Assembly: GCA_027186245.1 (NCBI GenBank)
Contig: CP114487.1
Span: 4,645,001-4,709,000, forward strand
Source: Coriaria nepalensis
Taxonomy: Eukaryota > Streptophyta > Magnoliopsida > Cucurbitales > Coriariaceae
DNA length: 64,000 nucleotides
Reading direction: 5' to 3'
Shown: in pieces, positions 28,480-40,828 of the stretch
Position numbering within the stretch: the stretch's first letter is position 1
Layout of the letters: each line of letters begins with the position of its first letter
The notes under the pieces: generated by a model
The model's database searches: none
Told to the model about the DNA's origin: nothing
The model's input: only the letters and a program-made list of their open reading frames with translations
Position numbers and translations under genes: made by a program

Positions 28480-31082
28480 AGCCTTCTCAAATTTCCATTC
28501 CTAATGTTATTGATATCTCTAAATAGTTATCCGATTGTGTTAGTTATGCTTGTTCGAAGCAAACTCGTCTCCCTTTTTTAAATATTCCTAATAAAAGCAT
28601 GTTTCCTTTCTATAAAATTTTTTGTGATATTTAGGGTGGATATAAGTCTGTTTCATTGATTGGTGAATATTATTTTCTTACTATTTTTTATGATTTTTCT
28701 CGATGTAGTTGGATTTACTTGTTACGTTTTAAATCTGAAGCGATACATTATCTGATAAATTTTTTTGCACTCATCCACACTCAATTTTCTACTACCATCA
28801 AAACTATTCGAACTAATAATGGGCAAGAATTTCTATCTCTTCCACTTTAAACTTTTTTCTCTAAGAACAGTGTTTTACATGAGTGTACTTACGTTGAACC
28901 CCCCTCAACAAAATAGAGTTGCTGAACGAAAACATTGTCATCTCTTATAATGTTGCACGATGCCTTCGTTTTCAAGCTAATCTCCCTATTCAATTTTGGG
29001 GCGACTACATTTTAACTGCTACCTATTTAATTAATCGAACCCCTAGTGTTTCACTTAATCATAATTCTCCTATTAAACTGTTTTTTAACATACCTCCCCC
29101 TTACTCAAACCCTTCGAGCTTACCATGATAAGTTTTCTGCTCGCTCATCCAAATTAATTTTCATCGGATATTCGAGTAATCGAAAAGCTTACAAACTCTA
29201 TAATCTTGACACTTAATCTACCTTCTTTTCTTAGTGATTTCACTTTCTTCGAGAATCAATTTCCTTTTCTCACCCACACTATCCCTTCCTCTACACCCAT
29301 CCTTCCCCTTCTTGTCCTTGATATTCCCTCCCTTCCTTTACCTCTTGTACACCTCCTCCGACTGCCCCTCACTCTCCATCATCTCCACCTCCTCCACCAC
29401 CCATTCCGCCTCGCCCTCATTACACCACTCATGCTCCTGGCCATTTTTTCGACTACATTTTCCCCACCTTACAAGACATTCTCATTGCATCCTTTACCAC
29501 TCCCACAGTCTCAGGTACGCCATATCCACTATCATTTTTTCTCTCTTATGCTCGTTTCTCTCATTCTCACAATAAATTTTTATATGCCTTAACTGCCACT
29601 ATTAAGCCTTCTTCTTACTCTGATGCCGCACGCCACACTCATTGGCGTGAGGCCATGAAGTTCGAATTACATGCCTTGTAAGACAACAATACCTGGACAC
29701 TAGAGTCTCTTCCTGCTGGAAAGAACCCAATTAGTTGTATATGGGTTTTCAAAACCAAACTATGTGATGGTAGAACCCTTGAGCGATACAAGGCATGCCT
29801 TGTTGCTAAAGGTTATACTTAGGTTGAAGGGCTAAATTATCAGGAAACATTTTCTCCTGTTGCTAAAATAGTCACTATCTATTGTATTTTTTCCATAACC
29901 GCTACCCAGAATTGTATCATCCATCAATTAGATGTTCATAATGCATTCCTCCATGGGGACTTTAATAAGGAGGTCTATATCAAGCCTCCCCTCAGTTATT
30001 GCTCCACTAGTAATACTCAAGTTTCTCGCCTTCGTAAATCCTTTTACGGTCTCAAACAAGCCTCCCACAACTGGTTTTTTAAACTAACATTTGCTCTTCT
30101 TAGTGTAGGTTTCACTCAATCGTAGGTGGATCACTCTCTTTTCACTCTCACCACTAGCTCTTCGTTCACTATTGTCCTCATTTATGTGGATGACATTTGG
30201 GTTGCAGGTACTCACCTTCCCCAGATCAATTTCTTCAAAGACTATTTAGTGTGTCACTTCAAGACGAAGGACTTATGCCCTTTTAAATATTTCATCGACC
30301 TTGAAGTGGCTCGTTCCCTTACTAGTATTTCTCTCTCCCAGTAGAAATACACTCTTGAAATTCTTTCTGATAGTGGTCATCTCGGCTCTCATCCAGTCTA
30401 TTTTCCTATGGAACAAAATCTGAAACTCAATCATACCAATGGTTATCTTCTCTCTTATCCATGCCACTACCGTCGTCTTGTTGGTCGCCTTATCTACCTC
30501 ACTATAACTCTCACATAAATTGTCGTTTGTCTTCTTCGATATCTCAAAGGCACTCCTGGTCAAGGGGTTTTTTTCCCTTCTTCCAATAATCTACATATCA
30601 TCGCCTACACCGACTTTCATTGGGCCAGTTGTCCCACTACCCTGCCGATCGACTACTAGTTTTTTCATTCAGCTTAGTTCTAGTCGCATCTCTTGGCTCA
30701 CTAAAAAAAAACCACAGTTGCTCATTCATCCACCGAAGCCAAATATCACGATATGGCCATTACTACTTGTGAGCTCACCTGGCTTAAACAACTTCTTATT
30801 GATCTCAGTGTTTCCCATCCATCATCTATGACTCTTCTTTTCGACAATCAATTCAACCTCCACATTGCTTAGAATCATCTTTTTCATGAACGTACAAAAC
30901 ACATTGAAATCGACTGCTACCTTATTTGCGAAAATTGTGAGCTAGTCTCCTTACCACCACCCATGTTTCTTCCGCTCATTAGTTAGCCGACATCTTCACC
31001 AAAGCTCTCGGCAACGACCTCTTCCACACTCTTTCCAGCAAGTTGAGCATTAATAATCTACATGCTCCAACTTGAGGGGGCA
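28480..31082 (+). mobile_element. Second decayed plus-strand Ty1/Copia element (integrase, RT, RNase H)
   Basis: A gag-pre trace (SKQTRLPFLNIP) is followed by integrase (28640-29130, LTIFYDFSRCSWIYLL, LPIQFWGDYILTATYLINRTP), a Pro/Leu/Ser-rich linker (29206-29600) and reverse transcriptase (29640-30350). VLIYVDDIWVAG, the catalytic YVDD box, lies at 30177-30212. RNase H remnants follow to a polypurine tract (cttgaggggg, 31071-31080). There are many stops and frameshifts. The 5' LTR and gag were not found. Confidence 0.85.
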
Positions 31083-31236
31083 TGTTAAAATTAGCACTTA
31101 ATTAGCCTCTAATACTTTCCTTATATAGTTATGCTAATTTAATTCTCATTAATTCCTCATCCTTTCCTTATATATTACACCTTTTATATTATAAAATAGA
31201 AATCACATATTAATAAAAATACATATGATTTTTACA
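31083..31236 (+). repeat. 3' LTR of the second Copia relic
   Basis: It begins TGTTAAAATTAG directly after the polypurine tract and ends TTTTTACA, giving inverted TGT.AAAA/TTTT.ACA ends and a length of about 154 bp. The right edge is chosen by terminal symmetry, since no partner LTR is available. Confidence 0.55.
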
Positions 31237-31239
31237 TAT

Positions 31240-31935
31240 TCTAAACTTTTACATCTTTCATCACCTTTTTTTTTCTTTTTTCTCATACGATAGACAGTTG
31301 AAAATGAATTAAGAAATAAAAGATGGAGCAGATGGCCAGTACAAATATTCAACTCATACAAATACGACAAAGCTATTGATTTAAATTGAAAATTGAAAAT
31401 ATTCAATTTGGTTCTCAGATGAAATTTAAAAATGACCTCTAAGGTTTGCTAAAATTTAAAAATGATCCCCATTTGGCATTTGTTAGCCACATGACTTAAT
31501 TGTGAGAGCTATGTTGTGAAAGAGATACAGAGAGAAGTCATTTCATCAAATGGAAATTATTAGATAATGTTATTGATCTGCTGAAAATTGACAGCCTTTG
31601 ATCCTTCCCAAAAATTATGGATATAACTTCTAACTCTTCAAGCGTGTCTTGTAAGGAAAAGAATATGGTAGTGTGAATTAGCTGTTGGTCAAAAATAGTA
31701 ATAATAATAAAACACATGCACACTCAATCTGCCGTATGATATATTAAGCATGAGTTGATTAATTATTGTTAATATTCTATTAGTTAATCTCTTAATAGTA
31801 AGTAGTGGAAATTTTGGTTATTAGTAATCCATTTCTTCTTAATACAAAGCCTTAAAAAGACCCCAAAACATATTTTCAAAGGCCTACGAAGTACAAACAC
31901 CATCTTATTATGAGAAAAAGGAAATAAAAAGGAGT
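31240..31935. other. Intergenic DNA between Copia relic and PAL 3' end
   Basis: AT-rich DNA with no recognisable gene. It should contain the PAL 3' UTR and polyadenylation region on the minus strand. Confidence 0.5.
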
Positions 31936-31939
31936 AGTC

Positions 31940-34081
31940 TCATCGAAAGGACTGAGGTGGTCCCTTCAAATCTACTAAACATTTTTTCACAACTTCTCCG
32001 AGTCTACCTCCATTAATGGCCTCAAACACCTTCTCTATATCCTCTCCCGGGCTCACTTTCTTCGACCCGCTAAGTAATTCAGTTTCGAGTTCATCCCTCA
32101 CAAACCGATAGATCGGATAAGTCCTACATTTCTTGATCCTATTTTCCAGAAAAAACTCTCCATCATCAAATCTCTTTCTTGCCTTCTCCACCTCTTCTTC
32201 TAGTGTCGGTTTCAATTCGTCCATAAAAATCGGAATCCGTTTGAAAACAGAATATCCTTTACCGTTACTACTGTCGTCTAGTTTTGGATCCTTCAATGCT
32301 CTTTCCACTAGCACTTCTCTCAGTTTCGACAAAAGAGCATAGGACGGATTAGTAGGATCATCAATGTAAGAAAAAACAGGCTGATGTTCAATAATTTGTA
32401 AGAGTTCTTTCTCACAAAACCTAGATTCCAACATGGACCCATCTTCAGCTGCATAAAGAGTCTTCCTCACAACTTGAAGGACAACATGTTTAACCACCTC
32501 TCTCATATTCTCTTCCAAATGTCTCAAGTCAATTGCTTGGCAAAGCCCCACCATGAAAGTTGCCGCCATGAGCTTGAGAATCTCTACAGCTTCTGCACTT
32601 TTTCGAGCCGAAATCAATCCCAATGAGTTCACATCCTGGTTGTGTTGCTCCGCACTTTGAACATGAGTTGTAACCGGGTTTGCTAAGTATTGAAGTTCAG
32701 AACAATATGCAGCCATGGCTATCTCGGCCCCTTTGAACCCGTAATCCAAGCTCAGATTGGGCCCACCGCTAAGATTCGAAGGCAGCCCATTATTGTAATA
32801 GTCGCATACAAGTTCTGAAAACTGAGCAAACATAAGCTTTCCAATGGCTGCAATTGCGATTCTGACATTGTCCATGGAGACGCCAATTGGTGTGCCTTGG
32901 AAATTCCCACCATGGAGTGCAAGATCCCGAGCAACATCAATTATTGGGTTATCATTGACAGAATTGATCTCTCTTTCGATCGAATGAGTTGCCATACGAA
33001 TCACTTCGATCTGAGGACCGAGCCACTGTGGAGAAGTTCGAAGGGCATAACGGTCTTGTTTTGGTTTAGTTAACGGGTCTTTCTCGTGTCTAAGCTTGGC
33101 TTCTCTCATGTAATCACTTTGATCCAAAAGGAACTCCATGATTGCAGCCGATTCAATCTGGCCTGGGTGATGCTTAAGCTTGTGAGTTAGAGGGTCTGTA
33201 AACTCGGGTTTTCCTTGCATCACTTCACAAAACAAAGCCGAAAGTATTTCAGCAAGTAAAGCTAAAATATTGGCGTCGAAACAAACTGTTGCAGCCACAG
33301 CTGACCCCACAGCCGTGCCGTTGACAAGAGCTAGGCCTTCTTTGGCTTGTAGCTCAAAAGGGCCCGGAATTTTAGCTCTTTTAATAGCCTCGAGAGCGGA
33401 AATCTCTTCGCCTTGAAGAGTCACAACCTTAGAATTATGTCTTCCGGTTATAACCCCGGCAATGTAAGACAATGGGACGAGATCACCAGAAGCGGTGATC
33501 GTCCCTCTCAAGGGCAATTTCGGTATCAAATTTTCGTTCATAAGCTTAGCCAATGCTTCGAGCAACTCCCATCTAATACCTGAGTAGCCTTGCATCAAAG
33601 TGTTTGTTCGAACAAGCATAGCGGCTTTGGAATAAGTGGCTGGGAGATGGTCTTTTCCGATGACTCCGACATTGAGGAAACGGATGAGTTCGGTTTGGAG
33701 GTCGGAGGTTTTGTTGGTCCGGCGGTGGGAGGTGGACCCGAACCCAGTAGTTACACCATAAGTGTCGGTCCCACGTGAGATGTTAAGGGTGACCCAATTG
33801 GCACTTTGGGCCACCCGATTGTGGGCCGTGGTTGCATCAAGGTTGACTTTGACTTCGGATCTACGAGCGATAGCAGTTACTTGTGCAACAGTCAAGGTGG
33901 TGCCTTGGATTTCAACAATTTGTGCTTGTTCAAATTGTGACACCATGTTTAGAACTTCTTCAAAATGGTTGGATTGGAGGGATTTTGCAGCCTTGTTCCA
34001 GTGAAATGGGATTGACCCGGATGAGTTTCCTGATTGACAGAAGAGGTTTGAATCAGTTTTGGCGAAATTGGGAACTGCCAT
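31940..34081 (-). CDS. PAL: Phenylalanine ammonia-lyase, intronless (713 aa)
   Basis: PAL removes ammonia from L-phenylalanine to give trans-cinnamate, the first step of phenylpropanoid metabolism (lignin, flavonoids, coumarins), in the cytosol as a tetramer. A single uninterrupted frame of 713 codons is within the usual 705-725. The Ala-Ser-Gly triad that cyclises to the MIO prosthetic group is at 197-199 in [17 protein letters not shown]. The catalytic Tyr is at about 108 ([10 protein letters not shown]). Phe135-Leu136, the pair preferring Phe over Tyr, is kept. [21 protein letters not shown] and [11 protein letters not shown] are all present. Angiosperm PAL genes usually have one intron, and it is absent here. 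The FLNVGVIG segment departs from the common FLNAGIFG. The start is supported by a TATA box about 125 bp upstream. Function is confident; which PAL clade it belongs to is inference. Confidence 0.97.
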   Translation of the reverse strand: MAVPNFAKTDSNLFCQSGNSSGSIPFHWNKAAKSLQSNHFEEVLNMVSQFEQAQIVEIQGTTLTVAQVTAIARRSEVKVNLDATTAHNRVAQSANWVTLNISRGTDTYGVTTGFGSTSHRRTNKTSDLQTELIRFLNVGVIGKDHLPATYSKAAMLVRTNTLMQGYSGIRWELLEALAKLMNENLIPKLPLRGTITASGDLVPLSYIAGVITGRHNSKVVTLQGEEISALEAIKRAKIPGPFELQAKEGLALVNGTAVGSAVAATVCFDANILALLAEILSALFCEVMQGKPEFTDPLTHKLKHHPGQIESAAIMEFLLDQSDYMREAKLRHEKDPLTKPKQDRYALRTSPQWLGPQIEVIRMATHSIEREINSVNDNPIIDVARDLALHGGNFQGTPIGVSMDNVRIAIAAIGKLMFAQFSELVCDYYNNGLPSNLSGGPNLSLDYGFKGAEIAMAAYCSELQYLANPVTTHVQSAEQHNQDVNSLGLISARKSAEAVEILKLMAATFMVGLCQAIDLRHLEENMREVVKHVVLQVVRKTLYAAEDGSMLESRFCEKELLQIIEHQPVFSYIDDPTNPSYALLSKLREVLVERALKDPKLDDSSNGKGYSVFKRIPIFMDELKPTLEEEVEKARKRFDDGEFFLENRIKKCRTYPIYRFVRDELETELLSGSKKVSPGEDIEKVFEAINGGRLGEVVKKCLVDLKGPPQSFR

Positions 34082-34205
34082 AGCTGTAAATTGTACAGAG
34101 AATTGAAGGGGGGGTTTGTTAAGGAAATGAGAAGTAAGAAGGGGTACTTATATGTGGGCTTTTTGCTTAGTCGAGAGTTGTGAGAGGGAAGTGATAGCTA
34201 GTTAT

Positions 34206-34216
34206 GTATTTATAGC
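34206..34216 (-). promoter_or_regulatory. PAL TATA box
   Basis: GCTATAAATAC on the minus strand, about 125 bp upstream of the PAL start codon, implies a 5' UTR of roughly 95 nt. Confidence 0.7.
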
Positions 34217-34284
34217 GAGTGAAAGGGTGAAGAGCTAGAATTGAGAAGGCTAAATGGGTCAAGGACTGAGTTATCAGTCAAAGT

Positions 34285-34290
34285 CACGTG
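34285..34290. promoter_or_regulatory. G-box (CACGTG) in PAL promoter
   Basis: A palindromic CACGTG lies about 70 bp upstream of the PAL TATA box. Just beyond it the minus strand has CCAAC-containing stretches (ACACCCAACAC, GGCCAACAACCC) that loosely resemble MYB-binding AC elements of phenylpropanoid promoters. Binding is inference only. Confidence 0.5.
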
Positions 34291-34997
34291 AGGACGAGAG
34301 TAGGGTTGTTGGCCCGTGTTGGGTGTAGAGTTTCTAGGAAAGGTAGGGGAAATTTCTCTCCCCTTTTTTCTTTTTTTTTCATAAATTTAATTAAACAGAT
34401 AAAAGCATGGAATGGGTTTGTTTGGTTTTTGGATGGGAGTTTCTACGTAGTGAATCTGCAAGTGATCAATAACCTTTTTGTACTTGGAAAGTTTTTGGAA
34501 ATTCAAACAAACTTTCCGAAGTATATATTCCAAAAGTATACTAGAACTTCTCTTTAAACATCATCTGCCATACATGAGTTTAATAAGTTTATTTGTAAAG
34601 TTCGAAAGATTATTTTAAACAAATTAAAGATAGTATTTATTGTATCAATGTTTAGTAACATTAGAATTTAAGTAAGAGTTTGTAATATGGGGAAGTGTAT
34701 TCTAGTAGATGACATAAACCCTAAATTATTGATTATAGACTGACTTTAAATTAGATTTTGTGAGCCTAAAACCGATATATAAAAATTTTAATTAAATAAA
34801 AAAACCCTAAATGAAGATTAAAAAAGAGCTTCTAGCATGCAGTTTGACAAACGGATCCCAACATCCATTTGCATCAACTCAAACTTCGGTTTTGTTTTAC
34901 CAAACTTCAATTTTCAATAAAGTTTTAGTTATTTGCAATTCTTTTAGGAAAATCAGGCCTAATAATTAGCACTCTTTCCTTGCCAATATATTAGTAT

Positions 34998-35222
34998 CAG
35001 GAAATTCACGAACGAATCAGGGAAAAATAGAAAAACATAGTAGAGAGAGAAAGCATGATAGGGAAAAATGATAACTATTAAACATTAGTTACAACGTAAT
35101 TTTATATTAAATAGGGTAAATGTCTCTAACCGTATTGACATGCAAGCAAACACATGCACGGTGTGTTAAACACTTACTAACAACTAACAACACTTTATGC
35201 TTATTTACTCTATATCATAACA
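34998..35222 (-). repeat. 3' LTR of the Copia element upstream of PAL
   Basis: On the minus strand it begins tgttatgatatag immediately after the purine tract tcttgaaggggc. It pairs with 39663-39889. Confidence 0.85.
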
Positions 35223-38200
35223 GCCCCTTCAAGATGGTGGGTGATAGAGATCTAGCCCAACTTGGACATTAAAAAAAACAAGTTGTGATTACCCTAATGC
35301 CTTTGTAAGCAACTCAACGGGATGCAGTGAAGTAGGAATAGCACATGGTTTCACCAAACCTTGATGAATTTTCTTCCGAACAATATGGCAATCAATTTCA
35401 ATGTGCATTGTGTGCTCATGAAAAATCGGATTCATAGCAATTTATCTTGCAGAGTTGCTTTCACATAATAGTGGCACATGCAAAGGGAAAGAAACATGTA
35501 GATCGGCAAGCGAATTGACTAGCCAAATAATCTCACAAGTTGAAGTTGCCATGGCCCTATATTCAGCCTCCGCTGAAGACCATGAAACCATAGATTGCTT
35601 CTTAGTTTTCCATGACATAAGAGACCCACCAAGAAGCATACAGTATCTCGTTACAGATTTCCAAGAAAGGGGATACGTAGCCTAGTCGGAATCACAGTAA
35701 GCTTCAAGTTTCAGAACGCTAGAAGAACTAAAAAGAAATCTTTAACCTGGATTCTTCTTGATGTATTTGAAGACCTTCATAGTGACATCCATTTGAGACT
35801 GCTTAGGAATATGCATATATTGGCTTAATAACTACACAAAAAAGCTCAGATCAGGACGTATATGAGTAAGGTATATTAAACGACCCACGAGCCGTTGATA
35901 AGCACTAGGATAAATTAAGATACTATCATCGGGATTCAAGCCCGTTGCTTCATCATATTCAACAGTGGTGAGCTTCACATTCTGATCAAGAGGAACCATC
36001 GATGGTCTAAAGCTTAAAAGACCGGATTCTATAATAAGCTCAAGAGCATACTTACACTAAGTAATGCAAATACCATCTTTGTTTCTCATAAGTTCCATCA
36101 CTAAGAAAAAATAGAGGTGTCCTAAGTCTTTTATCTTAAACTTGGAACATATGTAAGACTTAGCAACACCAATAGTAGCACGAGTGTTCTCGGTTATCAA
36201 GATGTCATCAACATCTAACATAAGCACAACAATGGAGCAAGCTATTTTCTCTATAAATAAGGAATGATCAGAATTAGATTGAACAAATCCACCCTCAAGC
36301 AAGACAACTTTGAAGGTAACATTACATTGCCTAGAAGCTTGCTTCAACCCATATAAGGACTTCTTAAGGCGACACACTCTAAGATCTCCCTTAACTCCAT
36401 ATGTAGGTGGTAAAGACATATACACTTCCTCATCTAAACTGTCAAAGAAAGGCATTATTTACATCAAATTTATATAAGGACCAGCCATGAAGGGAAGCCA
36501 GTGCAACCACAATTCGAATAGTAACCATCTTGACAACTAGACTGAAGGTTTCATTAAAATCAATCCCCTCTCTTTGATTGAAGCCCTTAACAACTAACCT
36601 TGCCTTAAACCTTTCGACAGAACCATCTGCTTGTAGTTTGGTTTTATAAGCCTAATGACATCCAATAGGTTTTTTCCCAACTGGTAAAGAAACAAGATCC
36701 CAAGTACCATTGGATTCTAATGCCTTAATCTCACAATGTATGGCCTCAACCCATCTACTATCAGTAATAGCTTGGAAATAGCATGAACGTTCAACAATGG
36801 AATCTAAAGATGAAAGAAAACATGTGAAAGGAGTAGAGAGCTTAGAGTAAGACACATAATTGGATATGGGGTATGTAACAGAAGCAGACTGTGCTAAGGT
36901 TGGACAGACATAATCTACTGACCATATGGGAAGTTTAATAGTCCGTGTAGATTTCCTTGGAGCATAAATGTAAATCTCAATATTAGGGAATGATGATGAA
37001 ACAATCAAGAATGATTGTCATGAGAAGTAGGAAAGTCATAATGCATATAGTTAGAACTAGTATGCATAGAATCATCGTGATCATAGAAAGGAATATCAGA
37101 TGAGGGAAACAGTTTAATAGGAGCAGCAGTCAAGGAAGCATCATGATAAGGAAATAACGACTCAAGGAATGTTATTTCCCTACTAACTGTAAAAGTATGA
37201 GATTGAAGCCCATAGATAAGATAACCCTTCCTAGCTAGAGAATAATCTAAGAAGATAAAAGGTTGCGACCTTGGGGAGAATTTATCTGGGAAATGTAGGG
37301 TTTTAACAAAGCACAAACATCCAAATGTACGAAGAAATGATATGTCTGGAGGTTTATGAAATAGTTTCTCATATGGAAAGCCATTGTTGAGAACTTTATA
37401 AGATAGACGATTGACTAAAAAGGTAGTAGTGGCAAGACATTCTCCCCAAAATTTTATTGGAACATTAGACTATATTCTTAGAGCTCTAGCTAGATCTAGA
37501 AGATGTCTATGTTTTCTTTCCACTATGCCATTTTGTTGTGGAATATAGCTGCAAGAGTTTTGATGTATAATTCAAAGAGAAGCAAAAAAGGAAGCACACT
37601 CAGAGTTAAAAAATTCAGAACCATTATCAGACCTAATTTGTTTAACCCGATAAGGGAATTGGTTGTGCAGCATGATGATGAATGACTTTATGACTGAAAA
37701 TACCTCACATTTTCAATGAAGTAAATGTGTCCAAACTGCTCTACTATGATCATTAACAACAGTAAGAAAGAAACAAGCACCACTATATATGGTGTTTTAA
37801 ATAGACCTCATACATCCATGTGTAATAGTTCAAATGGAAAGAAAACTCTGGAAGTACTTAAAGGAAAATAAAGTCGAGCTTGTTTAGTTTGTGGATAAAC
37901 AGAACACTAAGCAATTCATTAGGATTCAACAGTCCCTTTAAAGAGGGAATACATTGTAGTTTGGAAAAAGAAACATGACCGAATCTAGAGTGCCACATGC
38001 AAGAGATTAGTTTATTACAAAATGCTGAAAACTGACTACAATTGAAAATTGAAAGGTTCATCAGTGTTTGAAGGGATTGTTGAAGGTAGTATATAGTCCA
38101 TGGTGTTTTTTACCAATCTCCAAGATTTTCCCAATAGTACGACCCTAAAATATATCGAACAGTTTATAAAAGGTTACAAAGCAGTCAGATTCAGATGTTA

Positions 38201-39662
38201 AACAAGGAACTGACAACAAGTTGAATTTGAATTGATGGACAAAGAGGACTTCTTTAAGTATTAAAGAAAAAGATACATGAATGGGTCCTAAATGAGTGGA
38301 TCTAGTGGTTTGACCATTAGGAAGTATCATAGTAGAAGACATACTATTAACACATGCAATTGGTGAACTTAAGATAGAAAAATCACAAGTCATATGTGTT
38401 GTTGCACCAGTATCAATTATCCAAGCTTTCTAGGAAGAGAAACTCATACTTGTTACATTAGCAGCATGGGTGATTGGTGCAGTGTTGGCTCCATCATTCT
38501 GAACAAGCTCCAGGACCTTACTGTACTGATCAATAGCTATATAAGCACCAGAAGTATTCGTAGAGGTTTGTTGATGAGCAGCAAACTCTTGTGCATTCTC
38601 AACATTTACATTGTTGGCCAACGGCTGCCTCACTGCATTCCTAGGATTCTTAAACTTGTACCCAGGAAGATAGCCTACCAATTTATAATGATTTTCCTTG
38701 GGATGACGAAAGCTGTGATAGAATTCATATTCAACTTTCTTATCACAATTATTCCTTTGGGGGATTACCTTTATGATGATTACTTCCATATAGTATAGTG
38801 GATTCAAATGATCTAGAATTCATGGAGGCTACTGTATTACACTCTTATGTATTAACTATAGAAAATGCACCAGTAACTGTGGGAAGAGGTATCATCATTA
38901 GGATTTGGCTCCTAACCATGCTATAACCATCATTTAGTCCCATCAAGAACTGAATAAGATGTTGTTACTGATCAAAGACCCTGAAAGCAGTTGTGGAAGC
39001 ACATTGACAAGTTGGAGGAACAACTAAGGTAGAATATTCATCCTAAAGTAGGCAGCTACCGTTAAGTTTCATTTCTCTAATGGCACAATTTCCTTTTGGA
39101 TAGAAAATATTCTAGATCCATTAACTTTATCAAACCTCTCTTTCAAGTCCAGCCAAAGATCTTTTGCATCCGATGTAGAGACAACATCATTGGCCAATTC
39201 ATTAGATAGAGAATTCAAGATCCAAGAGGTGATCATTGCATTGCAATATTCCTAGGCAATAAAGAAAGGAGAATCTAGGCTCGGTTTAAGATACTGACCT
39301 GTAACAAAACCTAATTTATTCTTAGAAATTAGGGCTAATTTCATTGATCTGCTCCAAATCCGATAGTTATCGCTTCCAGTCAACTTACTCACAACAAGAT
39401 TCAATCTCGGAGCATCCGAGGATTGAATATACAGAGGACTGGCCGAATATATTTGTGGAATCAGCTCTAGGTATGGATCAGTATGCTTAACCTCCTTTCT
39501 AGCTCCACTAATCACTATGGGCGACTTCGAACGAGAATGAGAGCCATCAAACGAGTTATCATCCCCCATTTTGAACCAGTAAAGATCACAATCAGAAAGC
39601 CAAGGATATTGAAACGATTCAAGCGAAAGAAATCAAGGAACGCGATTCAAGGATTGACACTA

Positions 39663-39889
39663 TGTAAAATTCATGAACGAAACAGGGAAAAATAGAAAAA
39701 CATAGTAGAGAGGAAAAAATAGAGAGAAAAAAATGATAACTGTTAAACATTAGTTACAACATGATTTTACATTAAATAGGCTAAATGCCTCTAACCATAT
39801 ATTGACACGTACGCAAACACGTGCACGGTGCGTTAAACACTTACTGACAACTAACAACAATTTCTACTTATTTACTCTATATTATAACA
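39663..39889 (-). repeat. 5' LTR of the Copia element upstream of PAL
   Basis: It pairs with 34998-35222, sharing the phrases gggaaaaatagaaaaacatagtagagag and gcacggtg-gttaaacacttact. On the minus strand it starts tgttataatatagag and ends in CA. Confidence 0.85.
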
Positions 39890-39894
39890 AGTAT

Positions 39895-40828
39895 AACGAA
39901 ACATGTGTGTCATGTTAATATTCAACCAACCTTAGAGTTTAAAGTTATGTAAATATATAGTTTATTTATTATATCTTCTACTTCATTTTTACCTATCTCG
40001 CAATCTTAACTCTAATTTAAGAAATAAAATCAAATGAATTTTTACTTAACATAGGGGTTTTATATAAATCCAAGGTTTTTTATAATCATTTTAAAATGCA
40101 AGGGGTTTCTGAACTCATATATTAACCAAAAGTAAGTTTAACAAACTACGCATGCAAAGAGGGGAAGATTATTTTTTCCATTTAAACAAGACCACCATAA
40201 TGACTAGACTTTGAAATATTTCACCAAATAAACAAATATGGCAGACACGACTTATCACATCATAGATTCCCCATTCTATATGGTGGGTCCCACGCCCTTC
40301 GCAGAAAGAAATTGTAGAAGAAATTAAAAAAATATATTTTTAAAATTTTTAAAAATATTTTTTATAATAATTAAAAATTAATTAAAAAAAAGAAAAATTC
40401 AATATAATTTAACATATTTATTTCCGTTTTAAAAAAACGAAACACATTCCAATTCCAAAATATCTCGTCAAAGAGCCTCATGCAATCCTGAAAAACATCT
40501 AACTACATCAAGATCCTGTTTCAAATATTTAAAAATTAAAAATAAAAATAAAATCATTTTGGTTAAAAATTAAACAGGGGAAAAAGAAGAAAATGTTAAA
40601 AGAGTTACAAGGGAGAGACAATTCAGTTCAGAACCTGCAAGCTAATTAAACTATCAAAGATATCCAAATAAATAACATCATGATTCCCAGATCCTAAATT
40701 GAACCATAGATACAGCTTGCCCAGAAAAACGGCCTAACAATGAAAACCTGACCAAACTACAATCGGTTAGAAATGAGTCTAACTCTAACATGAGAGAATT
40801 AATAAGTGGGGATGGAAAAGAGATGGTA
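39895..40828. other. Intergenic, AT-rich; includes Alfin-like 3' UTR
   Basis: No gene was recognised. A very A/T-rich stretch lies at 40320-40440. The last few hundred bases before 40829 should hold the 3' UTR of the minus-strand Alfin-like gene. Confidence 0.5.

Larger units (their letters stand above)
34998..39889 (-). mobile_element. Nearly complete minus-strand Ty1/Copia element with LTRs and target-site duplication
   Basis: LTRs of about 225 bp (34998-35222) and 227 bp (39663-39889) bound a 4.9-kb element, with AGTAT directly repeated outside both ends (34993-34997 and 39890-39894). On the minus strand the order is gag (39569-39252 and 38807-38430), protease and gag-pre pieces (38393-37858), integrase (about 37850-37005), a linker (37008-36652), reverse transcriptase (36455-36057, with SLYGLKQASRQC and VLMLDVDDILITE) and RNase H (35639-35442, WSSAEAEYRAMA). 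A polypurine tract abuts the 3' LTR (35223-35234). Stops and frameshifts break the polyprotein, and the LTRs have many differences, so it is an old, inactive insertion. Confidence 0.92.

Noticed and set aside
29206..29592. Two overlapping Leu/Ser/Pro-rich ORFs above 110 codons
   Set aside because: Low-complexity pyrimidine-rich linker between integrase and reverse transcriptase of a dead Copia element; no independent gene.
33590..34083. Plus-strand ORFs overlapping PAL
   Set aside because: They are antisense shadows of the strongly conserved PAL frame.
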